A stretch of 64,000 nt of DNA, from positions 53,695 to 117,694 of the forward strand of contig JBMOKU010000016.1 of NCBI GenBank assembly GCA_049324315.1. The letters are read 5' to 3'. The position numbers and the translations under genes were made by a program. Shown here one piece after another: positions 54,754-63,353 of the stretch. The DNA comes from JBMOKU01 sp049324315. Lineage in GTDB: Bacteria > Bacillota > Clostridia > Peptostreptococcales > Thermotaleaceae. The notes under the pieces were generated by a model that made no database searches, was not told the origin of the DNA, and worked only from the letters and a program-made list of their open reading frames with translations. The first letter of the stretch is position 1. Every line of letters begins with the position of its first letter.

Positions 54754-56191
54754 AAAAATTATTAGTTTGGTACTCGCGGTGATTCTTACAGTAAGTCTTG
54801 CTGCCTGCGGACCGAAAAGCGAAAGTACCTCAGAGCAGGTAAGCCTGTCTACTAATACAGAAACAGGAAGCCAAACCAAGAGCCAGGAGGGGGTAATCAC
54901 CATTTCGGTTCCTGCGTCCAATAGACAGCTTGAAATGGCTATAAGCAGGTTCCAGGAGGAGCATCCGAAGTATAAGATAGATATTCAGGAATATCCAAGC
55001 AGTGATTATGAAACCTATGTGAAAAACCTGAATACCCAGATACTGTCAGGCAATGGGCCCGACATCATATCAGTTGCCGGGCTGCCCTTTGAGAACTATA
55101 TTGATAGGAATATACTGGCTGATATAGGTGAGCTGATGGCTAAAGACAGCAGCTTTGATATAAGTAAATATTACACCAATGTCTTCGATGCAATGAAAAC
55201 CAACGGCAGCCTGTATGTTCTACCCACGAGCTTTACCTTCAATGTTATGATGGCAAACCAGGAGATACTTGACCAGGAAGCAATAAAAATTGATGACGGT
55301 CACTGGACATGGAATGATTTCAAATCAGCCTCGGAGAAAGTGACTCAGAAGGACGGAGCCGGTGCGGGTAACCGGGCGGCATTACCCGGCGTAAGCTCTA
55401 TGGATATGCTGAACCTCTTTACCGGCGGCAGCTACAGCAATTACATTGACGCTGATAACAAGAAAGCCAGCTTTACTTCCGAGGGCTTCATAGACCTGCT
55501 GAATACAGTGAAGGCTTTTGGTGATGAAAAGCTTGTTAACAGCAATGTACAAACAGATACGGTTTCGATATTGGATGCTGCGGGCAGAGGATCGATAGTC
55601 TTCTATCCATGCAACATCGATGATTATTTTACGTACTGGTTTATGAAATCTGCACTTAATGACCATTTAAGCCTTTACAATATTCCTTCTGCAGGCGATT
55701 CCGGTTCGAGGACCTTTACGACAAATTCACTTTATGCCATAAACAAGAATTCCAAACATACAGAAATAGCTTGGGAATTCTTGAAGGTGCTTTTATCTGA
55801 TGAAATCCAATCACAGGCATTGCAGGAAGAGGAGTCGCAAGGGAAACCTGGAGCATCAGGTGGTATAGCCACTGGCGGTTTCCCAATAAACAGAACTGCA
55901 CAGCAGCAGAAAGCACAGCAGGTTATAGATACAGCAAAAGGCATGACAAGGAAAATAAGGTTGAAGTTGGAGGGCCCCGGCGAAATTTCATTAAACCCGG
56001 CAGCCATGACTCAAGCGGATATCGACTATATAGACAAGTTTATCTCAAAGTTGAATACTTATGCCAATGCAGATCCGAATATCGACAAAATCATTCGGGA
56101 TGAAGCGAAAGCGTTCTTCAACGGGGATAAATCAGCGGAAGTAACTGCAGAGCTGATACAGAGAAGGGCAAATACCTATCTTGGAGAATAG
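54737..56191 (+). CDS. carbohydrate ABC transporter substrate-binding lipoprotein
   Basis: Family-1 solute-binding protein of about 484 residues. The signal peptide ends in lipobox SLAAC near residue 22, and a serine/threonine-rich linker follows. The mature domain includes ITISVPASNRQLEMAISRF and GNGPDIISVAGLPF. The start overlaps the end of the previous gene; ATG 54737 has GAAAGG upstream and ATG 54746 is an alternative. It belongs with the two permeases at the head of the cluster. Confidence 0.88.
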   Translation: MLKMYKKIISLVLAVILTVSLAACGPKSESTSEQVSLSTNTETGSQTKSQEGVITISVPASNRQLEMAISRFQEEHPKYKIDIQEYPSSDYETYVKNLNTQILSGNGPDIISVAGLPFENYIDRNILADIGELMAKDSSFDISKYYTNVFDAMKTNGSLYVLPTSFTFNVMMANQEILDQEAIKIDDGHWTWNDFKSASEKVTQKDGAGAGNRAALPGVSSMDMLNLFTGGSYSNYIDADNKKASFTSEGFIDLLNTVKAFGDEKLVNSNVQTDTVSILDAAGRGSIVFYPCNIDDYFTYWFMKSALNDHLSLYNIPSAGDSGSRTFTTNSLYAINKNSKHTEIAWEFLKVLLSDEIQSQALQEEESQGKPGASGGIATGGFPINRTAQQQKAQQVIDTAKGMTRKIRLKLEGPGEISLNPAAMTQADIDYIDKFISKLNTYANADPNIDKIIRDEAKAFFNGDKSAEVTAELIQRRANTYLGE

Positions 56192-56226
56192 GTAAGCCTG
56201 CGGTATAATGAAATAACAAAAACAAA

Positions 56227-56405
56227 TGGGAGTGTCGCAAAAGTAGATTGTTGCGACATTGAAAACCCGGGACGGCATGGAAACCGTCTCCTACGTTGAT
56301 TGATGGGTATGGCCACGTAGGGGCAGGTTTCCACGCCTGCCCGCTATATTTTATATCCACCACCCATGTCGCGACGCATCTTTTATATGTTGTGCAACAG
56401 CCCCA
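56227..56405. repeat. MITE-like element with imperfect terminal repeats
   Basis: The 179-base stretch begins TGGGAGTGTCGCAA and ends TTGTGCAACAGCCCCA. These are imperfect inverted repeats of the GGG...TGTCGCAA type common in Clostridia. It carries internal palindromes, TTGCGACA words, and GTAGGGG repeat copy 4 (56317-56343, stem GGGCAGG/CCTGCCC). I see no clear target duplication. It fills the 295-base gap before the YesL-like gene. Confidence 0.5.
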
Positions 56406-56486
56406 TCTGGATATGATATCTACTGATGCAGTTTGCTGCAGACAGGCAATATACCGCTGAATCCAGCAAGAAAGGATTGATCTCTC

Positions 56487-57323
56487 ATGGCAGGTTTTTT
56501 TAGTTTTTTCGACTACACAAAACCGGGTCCGGGTATTCCCGAAAATGCCCCACCTAAGCCCCGGATTGTCATTTTCTTCAATATATTCCTGTGCAAGTTC
56601 TGGCACCTTGTCAAGCTGAATATGCTGTTCCTTTTATTCAATCTGCCTGCAGTGATAGTGATGCCTCTGGTTGCACAGTTTTTTCTGCCGATGCTGAATA
56701 AAGGCACAGTTATGACAGGCAATAGCATTTATGAATTGATGTTTTACTTTGCAGCCGGTGCTATCCTGGTATGTATACCGGTTGTGACAGCCGGCCCTGC
56801 TCAGGCAGGCTTTACTTACGTACTAAGGAATTTCTCCCGTGAAGAGCATGCGTTTTTATGGGGGGATTTTAAGGAGCATGCCGTTAAAAATGTAGGACAA
56901 AGCAGCCTCATATGTCTTATTGACCTGGTTGTGGTACTTATTATTGGAATTGATATCAGCTTTTATATGAGAATAAGCGAAAAAAACATGCTTCAGACTG
57001 CAGCAACTTTTTTTGTCATAATATTTTTCATCATCTATGTGATGATGCATATGTATATCTATCCGATGCTGATTACATTCAGGCTTTCAGTCAAACAGAT
57101 ATATAAAAACGCTTTTATATTTTCTATAATCAGATTCTTTCCAAATCTGGGGATACTCGCCCTTTGCTCTGTATTGGCCCTATTGCCGCTGTTACTGCTC
57201 CCTGCGGTAGGAATTTTGATGTTCCTATTCATAACAATGAGCTTAATAGGCTTGCTTACCAACTTCTATGTATACCCGGTGCTGAAAAAGCACATGCTGG
57301 ACAAGCTGCCTGATATGAGCTAA
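56487..57323 (+). CDS. YesL-like membrane protein (DUF624)
   Basis: Protein of 278 residues with five or six predicted helices. The N-terminal FFNIFLCKFWHLVKLNMLFL and GPAQAGFTYVLRNF near residue 95 fit the YesL/DUF624 family. These genes are often linked to carbohydrate ABC transporters in Bacillus and Paenibacillus, as here. The function is unknown. A repeat element lies between it and the transporter genes. Confidence 0.8.
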   Translation: MAGFFSFFDYTKPGPGIPENAPPKPRIVIFFNIFLCKFWHLVKLNMLFLLFNLPAVIVMPLVAQFFLPMLNKGTVMTGNSIYELMFYFAAGAILVCIPVVTAGPAQAGFTYVLRNFSREEHAFLWGDFKEHAVKNVGQSSLICLIDLVVVLIIGIDISFYMRISEKNMLQTAATFFVIIFFIIYVMMHMYIYPMLITFRLSVKQIYKNAFIFSIIRFFPNLGILALCSVLALLPLLLLPAVGILMFLFITMSLIGLLTNFYVYPVLKKHMLDKLPDMS

Positions 57324-57371
57324 GGAAAGTCGGATCTGGGAAATTAGATTAAAGCCTATATTAATAAAATC

Positions 57372-57429
57372 TTAAGGTTTTCATAAGAAAATTATTATGA
57401 TATAAATTTTTGTTTTGCAGTACTATAAT
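57372..57429 (+). promoter_or_regulatory. VanR-type operator before vanR
   Basis: TTAAG at 57372, ATAAG at 57383 and ATTAT at 57394 are 11 bases apart, with TTAAT at 57361 in the same phase. TATAAT is found at 57424-57429. The spacing to the -10 differs from the other sites. Autoregulation of vanRS is inferred. Confidence 0.55.
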
Positions 57430-57473
57430 AATAATAATAATGAGTGTTTAATCAGGAAGAAGGGATAAAACTT

Positions 57474-58172
57474 ATGAGTATCAATATTTTGGTTGTAGAC
57501 GATGAGCAGTCCATAGCGGACCTCATTGAAGTTTATTTAAAAAATGAAGGTTTTATAATATACAAATTTTATAACGGTAAGGATGCCCTTAACTGTATTG
57601 AAAATGAAAAACTAGACCTCGCCATTTTGGATGTCATGCTGCCGGGTATTGATGGCTTTACGCTCTGCCAGAAAATTAGGGAAAAACATAATTTTCCGGT
57701 TATCATGCTGACTGCTAAAGAAGAAGAGGTTGATAAAATTACCGGATTGACACTCGGCGCGGACGATTACATGACAAAACCGTTTCGGCCTTTGGAGCTT
57801 GTTGCCCGTGTCAAGGCGCAGCTACGCAGGTTTACTAAATATAATTCTACCGAATCATTGCGTGAGGAAAAGCTGATTGAATTTTCAGGTTTAGTTCTAA
57901 ACAAGGATACCCATGAATGTACGCTGAATGAAAAAAAGCTATCTCTCACTCCTACAGAGTTTTCAATTCTTTGGGTCCTTTGCTCCAATCGCGGACGGGT
58001 GGTAAGTTCGGAAGAATTGTTCCATGAGGTATGGGGAGATAAGTATTTCACCAACAGCAATAATACGGTAATGGTTCATATCCGGCATCTAAGAGAAAAA
58101 ATGCACGACAGCGCAGAGCACCCTAAATATATCAAAACGGTATGGGGGGTTGGCTATAAAATTGAAAAGTAA
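57474..58172 (+). CDS. vanR: VanR-like response regulator
   Basis: OmpR-family regulator of 232 residues from ATG 57474 (AGAAGGG upstream; the frame continues 10 codons further without a site). The receiver has NILVVDDEQ, phospho-aspartate in LAILDVMLPGIDG and MTKPF; the C-terminal winged helix includes VMVHIRHLREKM and TVWGVGYK. The name VanR rests on position, directly before vanS and van effector genes. It presumably binds the 11-bp-spaced repeats in this region. Confidence 0.88.
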   Translation: MSINILVVDDEQSIADLIEVYLKNEGFIIYKFYNGKDALNCIENEKLDLAILDVMLPGIDGFTLCQKIREKHNFPVIMLTAKEEEVDKITGLTLGADDYMTKPFRPLELVARVKAQLRRFTKYNSTESLREEKLIEFSGLVLNKDTHECTLNEKKLSLTPTEFSILWVLCSNRGRVVSSEELFHEVWGDKYFTNSNNTVMVHIRHLREKMHDSAEHPKYIKTVWGVGYKIEK

Positions 58173-59280
58173 GAGAAAAAATGATTATTCGAAATTAAAA
58201 AGGAAAGTATTTCTTCAAATGCTCCTGATTACAGTTGCCGCCGCTGTGACTGTTTATCTATTGCGCTATATCCTGCGTGGACAGATCGGAGATCGTATCG
58301 TTCAATTTTTAGTCAACGCTTTTCATTTTAGAAATTCGGACGCACGGACAATCTATCAGTTGGTGATTCGCAACAATATGGATATGATCCTTTTTGGTGT
58401 AATTCTAATATTTTTGGTTGTCCTTTTTCGATTTTCTGTTTCTTGGTTTACAAAATATTTTGATGAAATCAGTGCTGGAATGGATAAACTTGCTGAGGAA
58501 TCCGATGATGAAATTACATTGTCACCGGAATTGGATTTTATGGAAAATAAGCTTAATCAGATAAAAAACAACTTGGAAAAACAAAAGAAAGCTGCACTTG
58601 ATGCCGAGCAGCGCAAAAATGATTTGGTAGTTTACTTGGCTCATGATATAAAGACACCTCTGACCTCTGTTATAGGATACTTAAGCCTTCTGGATGAAGC
58701 TCCTGATATGCCTCCTGAACAGAAGGCAAAATATGTCGGTATTACCTTGGAAAAAGCTTATCGATTAGAGCAGCTTATCAATGAGTTTTTTGAGATCACA
58801 AGATTTAATCTTCAAACGATTGTTTTGAATAAAGAAAAAATCAATTTACTGTTCATGCTCCAGCAGATGGCAGATGAATTCTATCCAATGCTGACTCCAC
58901 AGGAAAAGCAGGTGTCCGTCAATGTGCCTGACGGCCTCACGCTGTGGGGAGATGCAGACAAACTGGCTCGTGTGTTCAATAACATTCTGAAAAATGCGAT
59001 AGCCTATAGCTATGAAAACAGCGTCATTGATATTTCTGCTAAACAGCAGGACAAAAATATTGTTATAACTTTTACTAATCAGGGAAATCCAATCCCGCAG
59101 GGAAAGCTTGAAACTATTTTTGAAAAATTTTACCGATTAGATTCTGCACGTTCCACAAACACCGGTGGAGCAGGGTTAGGTTTGGCAATCGCACAAGAAA
59201 TTGTCACGGCTCACGATGGAACAATCTCTGTGGAAAGCAACACAGAAAATACTACATTTACTGTAAAGCTTCCGTTATAA
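58150..59280 (+). CDS. vanS: VanS-like sensor histidine kinase
   Basis: Membrane kinase of up to 376 residues. Two transmembrane helices (about 20-40 and 75-97) enclose a short extracellular loop, as in VanS. The phospho-histidine is in YLAHDIKTPLTSVIG near 164; ATP-site boxes are NILKNAIAYSYENS and GGAGLGLAIAQEI. The start TTG 58150 lies inside vanR, and TTG 58162 is another choice. The overlap means translational coupling. It senses glycopeptides or cell-wall damage by homology. Confidence 0.88.
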   Translation: MAIKLKSKRKNDYSKLKRKVFLQMLLITVAAAVTVYLLRYILRGQIGDRIVQFLVNAFHFRNSDARTIYQLVIRNNMDMILFGVILIFLVVLFRFSVSWFTKYFDEISAGMDKLAEESDDEITLSPELDFMENKLNQIKNNLEKQKKAALDAEQRKNDLVVYLAHDIKTPLTSVIGYLSLLDEAPDMPPEQKAKYVGITLEKAYRLEQLINEFFEITRFNLQTIVLNKEKINLLFMLQQMADEFYPMLTPQEKQVSVNVPDGLTLWGDADKLARVFNNILKNAIAYSYENSVIDISAKQQDKNIVITFTNQGNPIPQGKLETIFEKFYRLDSARSTNTGGAGLGLAIAQEIVTAHDGTISVESNTENTTFTVKLPL

Positions 59281-59385
59281 GAAAAGCTTCTATCGAAGCA
59301 TTAAAAGTTATTGAAGCTTTTCTTGAAACTCATTGACGGAAAGTTCTTTAATAAGAAATGCTATAGTTGAACTTTCCTATTCGTT

Positions 59386-59450
59386 ATAAGAAAATCTTAA
59401 GAAGTTCATAAGATGGAATTCCAACATAGCTCCTTATTCTGTGTTTAAAT
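59386..59450 (+). promoter_or_regulatory. VanR-type operator and promoter of vanY
   Basis: ATAAG 59386, TTAAG 59397 and ATAAG 59408 are spaced 11 bases. The -10-like TTAAAT starts at 59445, 37 bases after the last repeat. The -35 area TTCCAACAT is the same as before vanW. Confidence 0.75.
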
Positions 59451-59482
59451 AATATCAGCACAGAAGAAGGAGCTGATTTATT

Positions 59483-60457
59483 ATGGTACGAAGAGTAAAA
59501 AAGAAAAAGTCAGGACTACGCATATTTGTAACATTTCTATTGATGGTTGTCATTGCTGCTTTTGTTTACAAATCCATCATTACTCCAGGAAACCACCAAA
59601 TATTTGAGAAAGAATATGACGATAGAACAACACCAGTTCCTCCGTCAAAGATAGAACCCGATCCCTCTGTTTCTATATCTTTCAACAAGTTGAACAGTCC
59701 TAATGCGATTCTGATCCGTTTAAAAGATCGTACCATCCTGATGCAGAAAAATAGTGAAGAAAAAATCTATCCTGCTTCTTTAACTAAAATGATGACAGCC
59801 ATTGTTGCGATAGAAAATTTACCTGATCTGAAGGGAGAAATCAAACTTACCAATTCTACGTTTCAGGGGCTGTACGAAGCAGATGCATCAATGGCAGGTT
59901 TCCAGCCGGGTGAGAAGGTAAGGGGGATTGACCTTATATACGGGGTGCTGCTTCCAAGTGGTGCAGAGTCTAGTATTGCGCTCGCGGATAAGATTGCAGG
60001 CTCAGAGCAAGACTTTGTAGGAATGATGAATAAAAAGGCGGCCGATCTCGGCATGGATAATACCCATTTTGAAAATGCGACCGGACTTCACGATGAAAAC
60101 CATTACACAACAGTCAAAGATATGACTATTCTTCTAAGCTATGCTTTGCAAAATGATACTTTCCGGGAGATTTTTACTTCATCTCGTCATACCACACCAC
60201 CTACGAATAAGCACCCTGATGGGATAACCTTTTACAGTACCATGTTTAAAGGACTCAGTGAGCAAAACATTATTGGTGGAGAAATTTTAGGAGGAAAAAC
60301 TGGATATACTGATGAGGCTGGCCTGTGTCTCGCGAGTCTCGCCAAAGTGGGTAATCAAGAATATGTTTTGGTTACAGCTGGTGCAAAAGGAGATAACCAC
60401 TCGGAACAGTTTAATATTACCGATGCAATAGCTGTATACAGTAGTATAGGAAAATAA
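59483..60457 (+). CDS. vanY: S11 D-alanyl-D-alanine carboxypeptidase, VanY-type position
   Basis: Membrane-anchored penicillin-binding carboxypeptidase of 324 residues. It trims the terminal D-Ala from pentapeptide precursors, removing the vancomycin target. An N-terminal helix spans about residues 12-30. The catalytic SxxK is SLTK near 97, and KTG is in GGKTGYTDEAG near 275. The middle motif reads SGAES near 154 where S-x-N is usual. The family is the DacA type, not the zinc VanY of vanA clusters. ATG 59483 follows GAAGGAG. Confidence 0.85.
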   Translation: MVRRVKKKKSGLRIFVTFLLMVVIAAFVYKSIITPGNHQIFEKEYDDRTTPVPPSKIEPDPSVSISFNKLNSPNAILIRLKDRTILMQKNSEEKIYPASLTKMMTAIVAIENLPDLKGEIKLTNSTFQGLYEADASMAGFQPGEKVRGIDLIYGVLLPSGAESSIALADKIAGSEQDFVGMMNKKAADLGMDNTHFENATGLHDENHYTTVKDMTILLSYALQNDTFREIFTSSRHTTPPTNKHPDGITFYSTMFKGLSEQNIIGGEILGGKTGYTDEAGLCLASLAKVGNQEYVLVTAGAKGDNHSEQFNITDAIAVYSSIGK

Positions 60458-60532
60458 TAAGTTCTTCATAAGAATTTATTAAGATTTTGATAAGCAAAAA
60501 TTCCAACATCGCCTGCCTGATTTCGGTAAGAT
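60457..60532 (+). promoter_or_regulatory. VanR-type operator and promoter of vanW
   Basis: ATAAG 60457, ATAAG 60468, TTAAG 60479 and ATAAG 60490 are each 11 bases apart; the first overlaps the vanY stop codon. The -10 TAAGAT starts at 60527, again 37 bases after the last repeat. An imperfect dyad (GCCTG...CAGGC, 60511-60554) surrounds the -10. Confidence 0.78.
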
Positions 60533-60583
60533 GAAATTGTCGAATCGGACAGGCTTTCATATTCCTGAAAGGGGGGCTCGGAC

Positions 60584-61411
60584 ATGAAAAGAAAAAGAAT
60601 TACTCAGTTGTTTCCATTCTTACTACCGATCCGCAGGATACAAAGAAAATTATTGTTCTATGCCAAGATGTACTTTGACCGGAACCACTATGCAAAAGCA
60701 AAGGCTCCAGAGTTTTTGCCTTTTTGTATATATGAAACCAAGTCGAAGCTTCTAAATGAAAATACAGGCTTTGACATGAAATATCAGGAAAACAAGGTGT
60801 TTAATCTGCGCCTTGCCGCGGAGCCTGTAAATGGCATATTAATATGCCCTGGTGAAACATTTTCATTCTGGCAGCTCGTGAGATATGCCGAGAAAAATGA
60901 GCGGTATAAGGACGGTTTGTGCGTGGTGAATGGCGAATTGGTCACAGTTCCGGGAGGCGGTTTGTGTCAGCTCAGCAATTTGCTGTTCTGGCTGTTTCTG
61001 CATACTCCCCTCACTATTGTAGAACGGCATCCTCATCAGATTAAGGGATTTCCTTCTCCTGATGAGGATGAACCGGATGGTGTGGACGCTACGGTCAGCG
61101 AAGGATGGTTGGATTTAAAGGTCAAAAACAGCACCGATCTTACCTTCCAAATTGAATTATCCATCAAAGAGCCTTATATTTATGGACGCATCTTTGTTAA
61201 TCAGGTCGTAGGTCAACGTTACGAGATTATTAATCGCGACAAGAGTTTTTCCAAGAAAGGCGGAAAAACCTTTGAACGGGTTTCTGTCTGTCAGCAAAAG
61301 ATAGACAACAAATCCAAACAAGTTATTTCAGAAAACCTGCTTTATACGGACGTATGTGAAGTCGGGTATCCGCTTCCGGAAGGAACTGCTATCACAGAAG
61401 AAAAGGAGTGA
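60584..61411 (+). CDS. vanW: VanW family protein
   Basis: Protein of 275 residues. The VanW domain is clear from NGILICPGETFSFWQLVRYA near residue 84 and VPGGGLCQLSNLLFWLFLHT near 122. VanW occurs in vanB and vanG clusters, and its biochemical role is unknown. ATG 60584 follows GAAAGGGGGG. It is 4 bases from the ligase start, so they are one unit. A decayed copy of its leader lies at 50021-50120. Confidence 0.9.
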   Translation: MKRKRITQLFPFLLPIRRIQRKLLFYAKMYFDRNHYAKAKAPEFLPFCIYETKSKLLNENTGFDMKYQENKVFNLRLAAEPVNGILICPGETFSFWQLVRYAEKNERYKDGLCVVNGELVTVPGGGLCQLSNLLFWLFLHTPLTIVERHPHQIKGFPSPDEDEPDGVDATVSEGWLDLKVKNSTDLTFQIELSIKEPYIYGRIFVNQVVGQRYEIINRDKSFSKKGGKTFERVSVCQQKIDNKSKQVISENLLYTDVCEVGYPLPEGTAITEEKE

Positions 61412-61415
61412 TGTT

Positions 61416-62465
61416 ATGAAAAGAAAAAAAGTTGCCGTTTTATTCGGCGGATGCTCTACAGAGTATGAGGTGTCTCTCCAATCCGCCTATTCTGTAATAA
61501 CAAACCTAAATCCCAAAAAGTATGAGGCCATATTGATTGGCATCACCCGGCAGGGAGCTTGGTTGAGATATTATGGCTCGCTTGAAAAAATACAGAATGA
61601 CACATGGATGGATAGCGGTGATTGTGTTCCGGCAATTATTTCTCCTGATCGGAATATTCACGGACTGCTCGAATTCCGTGATGACAAAACGGTTACGACC
61701 AGAATTGATGTGGCGTTTCCCGTTCTGCATGGAAAAAACGGTGAGGACGGAACATTGCAGGGATTATTGACGATGGCCGGTATTCCTTTTGCAGGGTGCG
61801 GCTCGCTTTGTTCCGCAATGTGCATGGACAAAGACATCGCTCATAAAATAGCAAATCTGGCCGGTATCAAAACACCTCCGTCCGTCGTGCTGCGATCCGG
61901 ATTTACCGATGCCGAACTGATGAAGCAGATTAGCTACCTGACATTTCCTCTGTTTGTTAAACCAGCAAACGCTGGTTCCTCATTTGGTATTACAAAGGTT
62001 TTGCAAAAGAATGAGCTTTCCGATGCAGTCACCGTTGCTTTTCAACATGACAATAAGGTCATCATAGAGGAAACTGTCGACGGTTTTGAGGTTGGCTGTG
62101 CCGTCCTTGGCAATGATTCGCTTGCCATCGGTGAGGTTGACGAAATAGAGCTGTCTCATGGATTTTTTGATTACACGGAGAAATATACCCTGAAAACCTC
62201 TAAAATCCATATGCCTGCCCGCATTGATCCTGATACGGCCGAGCGCATTAAACAGACGGCTTCCGTCATTTACCGGGCGCTTGATTGCTCTGGATTTGCA
62301 AGGGTTGATTTGTTTCTGACACCGGAAAAAGAAATCATATTCAACGAAGTAAATACCATTCCCGGTTTTACATCTCACAGCCGCTATCCCAATATGCTAA
62401 AAGGCATTGGAATGACATTCGGGCAGATTGTGGATACTGTGATAAGACTGGCGATAAACTCATGA
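61416..62465 (+). CDS. vanG: VanG-type D-alanine:D-serine ligase
   Basis: ATP-grasp ligase of 349 residues from ATG 61416 after AAAGGAG. N-terminal VLFGGCSTEYEVSL, FPVLHGKNGEDGTLQG near 106 and FNEVNTIPGFTSHSRYPNM near 310 define the Ddl/Van family. The omega-loop region EKYTLKTSKIHMPARI near 251 resembles VanG ligases rather than D-Ala-D-Ala (Ddl) or D-Ala-D-Lac (VanA/B) forms as I recall them. The product would be D-Ala-D-Ser, giving low-level vancomycin resistance. Confidence 0.88.
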   Translation: MKRKKVAVLFGGCSTEYEVSLQSAYSVITNLNPKKYEAILIGITRQGAWLRYYGSLEKIQNDTWMDSGDCVPAIISPDRNIHGLLEFRDDKTVTTRIDVAFPVLHGKNGEDGTLQGLLTMAGIPFAGCGSLCSAMCMDKDIAHKIANLAGIKTPPSVVLRSGFTDAELMKQISYLTFPLFVKPANAGSSFGITKVLQKNELSDAVTVAFQHDNKVIIEETVDGFEVGCAVLGNDSLAIGEVDEIELSHGFFDYTEKYTLKTSKIHMPARIDPDTAERIKQTASVIYRALDCSGFARVDLFLTPEKEIIFNEVNTIPGFTSHSRYPNMLKGIGMTFGQIVDTVIRLAINS

Positions 62466-63226
62466 GAACACTGACATTACATTCGAACAATATTGGAATA
62501 GGCAGTTTGATTCTCGTGAATCCTTCCCATCCCATACGATGCGAAGCGGCGAAGGAAAATCTGATGGCTGTCTGTCAGGACTATCCGAGCGTCTTTCTTG
62601 AGAGGCAAGCAGTAAGTATGTTAGCGCAGGCTATGACGGCTGCTAATTGCGGGAACTATATTGTCCCCGTCAGCGGTTACCGGACCGAAAAGGAACAACA
62701 ATCTTTATATACCGATTCTTTGTGGGAAAACGGTACGGAGTTTACACAGAAATTCGTAGCATTGCCGGGGTGTAGCGAGCATCAGACAGGGCTCGCCATT
62801 GACCTTGCGGAAAACACGCCGGATATTGATTTTATCTGCCCGCATTTTCCCTACACCGGCATATGCCAGACCTTCCGGGAAAAATCGGTAAGATATGGTT
62901 TTATAGAACGCTATCCGGCTGGCCGCGAGCAATTGACACATATTGCACATGAACCCTGGCATTTTCGCTATGTCGGGTATCCCCATTCCGAATTGATGAG
63001 AGAAAAGGAACTGACGCTGGAAGAATACACAGATTATATAAAAGGGTTTCCCTATAATGGCATTCACCTTCAATTTCATTCGGCCAAACGGGATTTTGAA
63101 ATCTATTATGTTCCAATTTTAGCGGACAGGCTGGTGGATATCAAAATACCGGATAAAACTCTCTATCAGATATCCGGGAACAACGTGGATGGCTTTGTGG
63201 TTACACTGTGGGGGAATCCGGTATAA
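62462..63226 (+). CDS. vanXY: VanXY-type D,D-dipeptidase/carboxypeptidase
   Basis: Zinc peptidase of 254 residues (VanY/M15 fold). Zinc ligands occur in SEHQTGLAIDL near residue 110 and EPWHFRYVG near 165, the latter with the catalytic glutamate; SGYRTEKEQQ near 67 is also conserved. It removes D-Ala-D-Ala dipeptide and terminal D-Ala so that only D-Ser precursors remain. It overlaps the ligase stop as ATGA. The length and C-terminal extension match VanXY. Confidence 0.88.
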   Translation: MRTLTLHSNNIGIGSLILVNPSHPIRCEAAKENLMAVCQDYPSVFLERQAVSMLAQAMTAANCGNYIVPVSGYRTEKEQQSLYTDSLWENGTEFTQKFVALPGCSEHQTGLAIDLAENTPDIDFICPHFPYTGICQTFREKSVRYGFIERYPAGREQLTHIAHEPWHFRYVGYPHSELMREKELTLEEYTDYIKGFPYNGIHLQFHSAKRDFEIYYVPILADRLVDIKIPDKTLYQISGNNVDGFVVTLWGNPV

Positions 63227-63279
63227 AAGAAAAAGATGATAAAAAAACGATATATCGAAAGCCAAGGTGAAAAGCATAT

Positions 63280-63316
63280 AAAAAAGTGACTGTTTGAAAA
63301 AACAGCCGCTTTTTTA
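63280..63316 (+). terminator. terminator of the van operon
   Basis: AAAAAGTGACTGTTT pairs with AACAGCCGCTTTTTT with two mismatches. It ends the transcript directly after vanXY, so no vanT is cotranscribed. Confidence 0.75.
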
Positions 63317-63353
63317 TATTCACAAATAGAAGGAAGCAATATGAGAGTAGCGC

